From NCBI GenBank assembly GCA_000149225.2, contig CM000690.1:434001-498000 (forward strand): a stretch of DNA of 64,000 nt. The letters run 5' to 3'. Of this stretch, positions 58,530-64,000 are shown piece after piece. The notes beneath the pieces are model-generated. The model was not told the origin of the DNA and made no database searches. It saw only the letters and a list, made by a program, of their open reading frames with translations. The first letter of the stretch is position 1. Each line of letters opens with the position of its first letter. The translations under genes were made by a program, and so were the position numbers. The DNA is from Lachancea kluyveri NRRL Y-12651. Lineage: Eukaryota > Ascomycota > Saccharomycetes > Saccharomycetales > Saccharomycetaceae.

Positions 58530-59459
58530 TTATTTCAGAGGCTCGACGTTTTCTTCAAACTGACCCAAGAAGTTGCCGGATGATTTGTAAGAGCAGATGA
58601 CGTAGCTACCCCATGAGTTGTCACAGCTTTTGATACCGCAACCGACCTCACTGGTGGATTTCCAAACGACCTGTGTGAAATGGCCGGTAGAAGAAGAGTA
58701 GGCAGGGTTGGACCAGTCGTACGAGGAGATCTCGCCGTACCAAGCATCGACAGCGCCAGTTGCGGAATAGCCTAGAGCCAAGTTTTCACCGTAAGGACCG
58801 CCAGAGTGAGTTAGAGAGCCAGAACAGTCATATGAGTCCGCATACTTTTGGGCGTAGTCTGCCAAAGTTTCTGACCAAGTTAGGGCAGAGGTGTCTTTGT
58901 GCAAAGCTCTCTTCTTGTTGTGTTCGTCCAAGATAGATGAGGCAAAGTCAGAAAGATCGGAAGAGGAAGAGGTAGTAGTAGTAGCTGCTGCTTCGGATGT
59001 AGTGGTGGCTGCTTCAGATGTAGTAGATGGTGTAGAAGTAGTAGATGGTGTGGAAGTAGTAGATGATGTGGAAGTGGTAGATGGTGTAGCAGATGGTGTA
59101 GTGGTGCCAGCAGCAGAAGTGGTTTGAGCTTCTAAAGTAGTGGTCGAATCAGTGGAAATTGCGGAGGGGGCAGAAGGCACAGAAGAAACGATCACATTGG
59201 CTTGAGCTACTGTAGCTTGTAAGGTGGCGGAGCCAGCAGATGCACTGACGACATGTGCTGGTTCCTCGGCACCGGCAGTTGCAACAGCACCCTGGTCAAC
59301 AGTGCTGAAAGTCGTAAAAGTGTTCCCGTCTTGGACGTAAACGTAACCTTGGACGACGACAGTATGTTGGTTGTGTTGATGTTCAGTGACTGTGACGACG
59401 GCTGGTGCAGCTAGGACAGTGGAGGCGGTGGCCAATAGGGAAACTTTAGAAAACTTCAT
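58530..59459 (-). CDS. Secreted CAP-domain sterol-binding protein, PRY1/PRY2 type
   Basis: This gene matches the Pry1/Pry2 architecture: signal peptide (MKFSKVSLLATASTVLAAP), an N-terminal segment with TVVVQGYVYVQDGNTFTTF shared with Pry2, a Ser/Thr/Ala-rich low-complexity region (about 95-170, with STTSTPSTTS repeats likely O-mannosylated), and a C-terminal CAP domain (about 175-305). Signatures include LDEHNKKRALH, GENLALGY, GHFTQVVWKST and VGCGIKSC. The 309 residues lie between Pry1 (299) and Pry2 (329). Yeast Pry1 and Pry2 export acetylated sterols. A Reb1-type CGGGTAA lies upstream at 59631-59637. S. cerevisiae has WGD copies PRY1 and PRY2; here one gene of this type is seen. Confidence 0.93.
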   Translation of the reverse strand: MKFSKVSLLATASTVLAAPAVVTVTEHQHNQHTVVVQGYVYVQDGNTFTTFSTVDQGAVATAGAEEPAHVVSASAGSATLQATVAQANVIVSSVPSAPSAISTDSTTTLEAQTTSAAGTTTPSATPSTTSTSSTTSTPSTTSTPSTTSEAATTTSEAAATTTTSSSSDLSDFASSILDEHNKKRALHKDTSALTWSETLADYAQKYADSYDCSGSLTHSGGPYGENLALGYSATGAVDAWYGEISSYDWSNPAYSSSTGHFTQVVWKSTSEVGCGIKSCDNSWGSYVICSYKSSGNFLGQFEENVEPLK

Positions 59460-60440
59460 GATAGGTCAGCTGGTATGGTGGGTTAATAAAAGGAATGAAT
59501 TTTGCTGGGTTTATTAAGATGGAAAAAAATAAAAGGACTAGTCACATATATCAAGGCCAAATCAAGGTTTCTATGGATGTTTATATACTTTGGTGGAGAG
59601 GATATATTCCTAGGAACGATTCATACAAAACGGGTAAGGCACCGAACTGGCATTGCCCTTCGAATGGATACAGCGGGCTGGTTGTTATGGCAAATTTTTT
59701 GTCGAAGTCCCGAATTCACCTAGATCGGGCTGGCCGATCGGCACGCGACGCGAAAACATAGCAAAGATGGCTGGGTTGACCAGAGCCAGCTGACAGTTTG
59801 CAGTTTCATTAACAGCAATCACACAGCACAGCATTCAGCAATGCTGTACTATGGATTATTCGGCTGTAACTCGAAATAAAGAGTGAATGCTCATCCTTGA
59901 ACCAACTTTCTGTCTTGATCTTTTACACTGAAAACCAAAATCTCCGAGCACTGGCGGAAAAGAAAAAAAAAAACTTTTCATTGTTCTTTATTAAAGTGTG
60001 ACAAGAGGATGGTGGACAATAGCTGGATACGGTAATTTATATCTTAAATAGGTAATATATGAAAGAAATGCCTAAGAAACCCCCGTACGATATCCAATAC
60101 GGTAATGTGATTACTTTTTTGGAAAGTAGTGGGTGACGGTTAGTGATAAACGTCACCCCGTTGCTATCCGTCATAGGAGGATTGTCTTCCCACTGCCACG
60201 ATGATCAGATCGTGTTGCATTGGGATTGAGAATGATTCTAGATTTCCCAGTTTTTTGTGATTTTGAGTTGGCAAACTGAATTCCCGTTGTAGATCGGGGT
60301 ATGTGGTTTGCCAGTGCATTTTTCTGCCATTCGTCGCGAAACATTCTTTGCCAGAGAGCCTAGAGCCTTGTCACATGATCAGTATCGGTATATTCTTTGC
60401 TGGTATTATGGTTATGTTTTCCAGTATCCAGAAACAACAT
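59460..60440. promoter_or_regulatory. PRY promoter region and synteny breakpoint
   Basis: Near the PRY gene lies a Reb1-type CGGGTAA at 59631-59637. Farther right, a perfect 8-bp inverted repeat GGGTGACG...CGTCACCC (60131-60138 and 60151-60158) with a 12-base spacer stands out. The tetranucleotide-like motif ATACGGTAAT occurs twice (near 60026 and 60099). No protein gene is seen. Somewhere here the order shared with S. cerevisiae stops: the next genes to the right are not the NET1/TOF2 side neighbours expected. Confidence 0.55.
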
Positions 60441-60513
60441 GGGCGTGTGGCGTAGTTGGTAGCGCGCTCCCTTAGCATGGGAGAGGTCTTCGGTTCGACT
60501 CCGGACTCGTCCA
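60441..60513 (+). tRNA. tRNA-Ala (AGC), no intron
   Basis: The 73-base gene folds as a standard cloverleaf. The anticodon AGC is at 60474-60476 in the loop TTAGCAT, closed by the stem CTCCC/GGGAG. The A box spans about 60448-60459 and the B box GGTTCGACTCC is at 60492-60502. The acceptor stem shows the G3:U70 wobble pair, the alanine identity element, and the discriminator base is A73. It is nearly identical to S. cerevisiae tA(AGC). Confidence 0.97.
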
Positions 60514-60514
60514 A

Positions 60515-60522
60515 TTTTTTTT
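60515..60522 (+). terminator. Pol III terminator of the tRNA-Ala gene
   Basis: A run of eight T starts two bases after the tRNA 3' end, the usual RNA polymerase III stop signal. Confidence 0.9.
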
Positions 60523-60674
60523 GTTTATGGGTGGGTGGAGGATAGTGACACGTGTATCTCGGTGGTTTTTTTTGCCGCCGAAGGAAAGAATCTACCTTTG
60601 AGATAGAGCACTTGGCTGTCAACCCCCTATTAAACGAAACCTAGCTTACAATTGCAAAAGCAAACAGTGCAGCA

Positions 60675-62612
60675 ATGGAAAAGAAGGAGGAGCTTTATGT
60701 GTTTGCTGGTGAAAACAAGCCCCGAGTTAGGTTGACGCTAGTCAACCGATATGATTCTATTGGTAAAGTTATCCAGTATTTCCACACCATACAACAGACA
60801 TTCACGGTGGAATTGACAGCTGTCGAAACAATCACGGGAAACTTGAAAATCGTTTGCGCATCTCATGCCAATTGTCAACACTGCCCATTTTATATTCTAG
60901 AATATGATGACGAAGAAATTTTATACTCGGTGTGGAAGAATGATTCCGAATGGCGTCCGGGCGCTATGCTTACTCTGGTGAACGACAACAAGAAGGGTTT
61001 GGATAGAAAACATCTGGCAAGAGTGTTTGATAGCAAGATCAGGCTGTTGTACGATAGAGATGTGTTCTATTCTCATCTGGAGAAACTGAATGTCAATTGG
61101 GATAACGTAGACGTTGGTGAATTTCTGGAGCATTTCAATGGTTTGGTAGATACTGAAATTAGCAACTGCACCATAGAGACATTTGAAAAGTGCGTCCCCC
61201 AGGTGACCAAATTTGTCTTGGAGGGGAAATATCAGAGATTGTACAATTTTCAAAAAATGAGTTCCAACAGGGTCGACCCGATTGTATTTGACACCACCGT
61301 GTCCCTAGATGATCACACACACGTACTGGTTATCTTGCAAATCGACAAGGCTTCTGCTGTTAATATCTTGACTGTCGGATTGTTTGAACTTCAAAGAGAT
61401 ACGTTCGAGCATTGGGTCAAAAGTTTCGTTAACTCGGTACGCACTCTTTTCAACGAAGAGACCGTTTTGGAAGTTAGTAGCGCGAAACTTATTGGTTCTG
61501 CTACAAACATCAAGGTGAGTCCATATTACACAATCAGATGTATCATAGATGAACAACTCCAACTTCCACCCGGTGCAGTGAACAAGCTGACAGAGATCCT
61601 AGAATCTTTGCTTCTTCGTACCGCCACCAAAACCCAGTTCGATCATGTCATTCAAGAAAAGCTATACCCTTTTGGACGTTTTCATGGCCTCGCTGAACAC
61701 ACATTGGATAAGGTGAAGAAGCAACTGGAGGAGAGTATTGGATATTCGAATTCAGGGCTATGTTGTAACATCAGTACATCCGGCTCACCGGTGTACTATT
61801 CATTGTGTGACTTGGTTCCTGAAATGAAAAAGCTGTCAGGTTCGAATAAAAATAAGGGGATAAACTTGGAATTCATTTTTGAACTTTTGAATTTGATTGC
61901 AGCCTCGAACGACCGAGAAAGCATGGCTCGCAGAATGCACGAGATGTATCCTCCATATCAAAACGCGAAAATTGACTCAGGAATGTCCCAGCATTTAGGC
62001 ACATTTTTTTCGAATTATTCAACTAAACGTACAGTCACTGCTACTCTAACTGAAGATGAGCTTAACGGCAAAACTGAAAGAGCGTATGATGTTCCTCGCA
62101 CATCTTATTTAAAGAATTTACCTGCTGGCTCGGTAAACGATAAAGAACAGGGACTTTACCCAACAGATTTACGAAATATGGACTACAGCAGGGCCCGCCC
62201 TGGCTTTGGTTTCGGGTATTTTAACGCCATCCCTAGACCAAAAATAAATGGGTTTGTTGCTTTATCGGTCATCAAAATCAGATTGAAAAAAAATAAAGAA
62301 GAATTGTTGGCCATTTTGAAGCAATATCACAGTTCCTTGATTAGTTCCATTCACACGGAAAAGACTTACAAAAGCACGTCTCCAGTATCGCCCGCAACAA
62401 CCATTTCTGTACCAGCACCATGCTATACCTACCAGCTTCCGTCAAATCAGCTGATCACCAATTTCCAGTCGCATTTCAAGTATATAGTTGAAAACTTCGA
62501 GGCATACGCGGATAAGCCCACCCTTTCAAAAAGCTCGCGAGGCAAGATATTAAAATTCCAAAGATCAAAACTAGGGTTAGGGACACACCGCCTACAAAAA
62601 AGTACCACTTAA
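60675..62612 (+). CDS. Transposase-derived protein, Mutator-like (MULE) family, probably domesticated
   Basis: I do not recognise a named ortholog. Residues 20-100 resemble the zinc-binding N-terminus of Mutator-like transposases and the related WRKY-GCM1 fold, with cysteines C61, C67 and C70 in IVCASHANCQHC. Residues about 200-290 fit the RNase H-like core: DPIVFDTTVSLDDHTHVLVILQI, with D206 at the first catalytic place, then the family's VGLFELQRDTFEHWVKSF. Where the second catalytic Asp is expected (EVSSAKLIGS) I see none, so cleavage activity is doubtful. The 645-codon frame is intact, and no terminal inverted repeats are seen; PHR1 ends 11 bases away. It might be related to the alpha-3 MULE protein of Kluyveromyces mating loci. 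Alternatively it is an unrelated lineage-specific DNA-binding protein. Confidence 0.45.
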   Translation: MEKKEELYVFAGENKPRVRLTLVNRYDSIGKVIQYFHTIQQTFTVELTAVETITGNLKIVCASHANCQHCPFYILEYDDEEILYSVWKNDSEWRPGAMLTLVNDNKKGLDRKHLARVFDSKIRLLYDRDVFYSHLEKLNVNWDNVDVGEFLEHFNGLVDTEISNCTIETFEKCVPQVTKFVLEGKYQRLYNFQKMSSNRVDPIVFDTTVSLDDHTHVLVILQIDKASAVNILTVGLFELQRDTFEHWVKSFVNSVRTLFNEETVLEVSSAKLIGSATNIKVSPYYTIRCIIDEQLQLPPGAVNKLTEILESLLLRTATKTQFDHVIQEKLYPFGRFHGLAEHTLDKVKKQLEESIGYSNSGLCCNISTSGSPVYYSLCDLVPEMKKLSGSNKNKGINLEFIFELLNLIAASNDRESMARRMHEMYPPYQNAKIDSGMSQHLGTFFSNYSTKRTVTATLTEDELNGKTERAYDVPRTSYLKNLPAGSVNDKEQGLYPTDLRNMDYSRARPGFGFGYFNAIPRPKINGFVALSVIKIRLKKNKEELLAILKQYHSSLISSIHTEKTYKSTSPVSPATTISVPAPCYTYQLPSNQLITNFQSHFKYIVENFEAYADKPTLSKSSRGKILKFQRSKLGLGTHRLQKSTT

Positions 62613-62623
62613 AAAATTGTCAT

Positions 62624-64000
62624 TTATATAGCTTCTCTATACGCTTCAAGTGCTCTCTCCCTACTCTCTTTCCGGTCAACAATAGGATACGGATAATCGT
62701 TTATTAGTTTCCCTTGGTTCTTAGGACCTTCTACTCCGTAAGGCTTGTGCACATTAACCACCTTTGACAGAGCCGGAACCCATCGTTTGATGAACTTTCC
62801 CTCACGATCGTATCTTTCACTTTGTAAAAACATATTGAAGATCCTGAAGTATGGTTGTGCATCAATGCCGGTGCTAGAGCAAAACCCCCAGCCTCCAACA
62901 TTGGAGGATAAATCGCCATCAATCAGATGCTTCCTAAACCAACGTTCGCCCCATTGCCAATTGATCAACAAGTTTTTAGACAAAAATGATGCTACAATCA
63001 TCCTTGATCTGTTGTTAATATAACCAGTATGTAGCAATTTGCTCATTATGGCGTCAACGATTGGGTACCCGGTTTCACCATAGCACCATTTTTCGAAATA
63101 TTCCATATTGTTTTCCCACTTGATATCAGCCATTTCAAACCTAAAGGGTACGTCCATGGAGATATAAGGCCACTGGCACATAACGTGTTTGTAAAAGTCT
63201 CTCCAAGCAACCTCCTTGATAAATGTTTCAATTGAGTTGTTTTGCTTGATATCATCATGCAGCAACTTGTGATTGTTTCTTTTGAAACATACGTCCAAAA
63301 TGGACCTTGTACTAATTAGCCCTGACGTCACGTAGCAACTCAAAAGAGATGTTCCTTCCAACTGCAATTGATCCTTGTCTCCATTGTAACTGTCCAATCC
63401 GCCAGTTTCGATGAACTCATTCAACCTGGTCATCGCAGCGGCTTCCGTTGCAGGTGGTAAATGTGCATCGATATCATCTACTGGAATATAAGAGGAAAAC
63501 TCCTCGGGCAAAGTGTAGTTTTCAGATTCACAGTCAGGAAAGTCGTCATTCAACTTTTCGTCTTCCACAATTGACTTAATTTCGACAATATCCTCTTTGA
63601 ACTGTTGGTTTGCGTATAAAGTCTGACACCATTTCTTATACCAAGGTGTGAACACCGTGTACTGGGACCCTTTTCCGGTGGTCAGTTCTCCAGGTCTGAT
63701 AACACACTGGTCATGGAATACTTTAAATTGAAACGTCTCGTCTGTACTCTCCAAAACTTTAATGTCTCGATACAGCTCGTCTGTCTCGTATTGAGCATTG
63801 GCTGTCAATAGCAAAGGCTCATTACCGGATAGTTCCAGACAAAAGGTCTTTAGCCACTTGGCAAACTCTGGCGAATTGGATAGTTTACTCTTTTGCGATT
63901 CCTCTGGTCTGTATTGCTTGACTACTAACGGAACATTCAACTGTTTCAATTTCTGTTTCAATTGATCGATAGCGTTTGTCAAAAACTTGATTTTCCAACC
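62624..64000 (-). CDS. PHR1: CPD photolyase, C-terminal part (YOR386W ortholog), cut by the window edge
   Basis: Phr1 uses blue light and FAD to split cyclobutane pyrimidine dimers. The frame runs open through the right edge (the last codons read GWKIKFLTNA), so the start and roughly the first 110 residues lie outside. About 458 residues are visible of an expected 565 or so. The N-terminal alpha/beta (antenna) domain is partly present, and the FAD-binding helical domain is complete: KEVAWRDFYKH, GETGYPIVDAIMSKLLHTGY, NNRSRMIVASFL, and GGWGFCSSTGIDAQPYFRIF. This last block is nearly identical to the S. cerevisiae enzyme. In S. cerevisiae PHR1 lies near the right end of chromosome XV, so its place here differs. 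Confidence 0.95.
   Translation of the reverse strand, partial: GWKIKFLTNAIDQLKQKLKQLNVPLVVKQYRPEESQKSKLSNSPEFAKWLKTFCLELSGNEPLLLTANAQYETDELYRDIKVLESTDETFQFKVFHDQCVIRPGELTTGKGSQYTVFTPWYKKWCQTLYANQQFKEDIVEIKSIVEDEKLNDDFPDCESENYTLPEEFSSYIPVDDIDAHLPPATEAAAMTRLNEFIETGGLDSYNGDKDQLQLEGTSLLSCYVTSGLISTRSILDVCFKRNNHKLLHDDIKQNNSIETFIKEVAWRDFYKHVMCQWPYISMDVPFRFEMADIKWENNMEYFEKWCYGETGYPIVDAIMSKLLHTGYINNRSRMIVASFLSKNLLINWQWGERWFRKHLIDGDLSSNVGGWGFCSSTGIDAQPYFRIFNMFLQSERYDREGKFIKRWVPALSKVVNVHKPYGVEGPKNQGKLINDYPYPIVDRKESRERALEAYREAI

Noticed and set aside
59460-60440. Solo LTR next to the tRNA-Ala gene, a common situation in yeasts.
   Set aside because: I see no TG...CA bounded element with target duplication and no similarity to the Ty LTR termini I know.

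Overview
The window is compact, essentially intron-free budding-yeast nuclear DNA (roughly 40% G+C by eye). It carries 24 protein genes, one of them cut by the right edge, and one tRNA gene. Nearly every protein has a clear Saccharomyces cerevisiae counterpart. The gene order indicates a member of the Saccharomycetaceae that branched off before the whole-genome duplication (WGD), for example the Zygosaccharomyces/Torulaspora, Lachancea or Kluyveromyces lineages. I cannot name the species.

Region 1 (1-26158) follows one S. cerevisiae chromosome X block: PHS1, MRPL49, BCK1, KHA1, TOK1, SRS2, GWT1, DPB11, SIP4 (YJL097W to YJL089W). Region 2 (26758-59459) interleaves genes that in S. cerevisiae lie on two sister blocks, YJL089-YJL078 and YKR022-YKR013: NTR2, ARG3, TRL1, EXO70, a single ALY1/ALY2 gene, VPS51, a single IRS4/TAX4 gene, a single IML2/YKR018C gene, HEL1, ARP4, MIC60, a YKR015C-position gene, YPT52, SCP160 and two tandem PRY genes. 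Each gene keeps the relative orientation seen in S. cerevisiae, as expected of an unduplicated ancestor. Region 3 (59460-64000) leaves this synteny: a tRNA-Ala(AGC), a protein that looks like a domesticated Mutator-like transposase, and the CPD photolyase gene PHR1, truncated by the window edge.

The genes are mostly housekeeping: very-long-chain fatty acid dehydration, mitochondrial translation and cristae, cell-wall MAPK signalling, K+ transport, DNA repair and checkpoint, GPI anchors, gluconeogenic control, arginine synthesis, tRNA splicing, exocytosis, endosomal traffic, chromatin, RNA binding and sterol export. There is no operon logic; neighbours are linked by shared divergent promoters or closely abutting 3' ends (SRS2/GWT1 and the transposase-like gene/PHR1).

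Most worth following up: (a) the YKR015C-position gene ends in a motif strongly resembling the C-terminus of Ric8/synembryn, a G-alpha chaperone and exchange factor that S. cerevisiae is usually said to lack; (b) the MULE-like gene with its catalytic positions apparently lost, sitting at the synteny break; (c) recurrent CACGTGAC-type elements in neighbouring promoters, including composites with Gcn4 and MCB sites.
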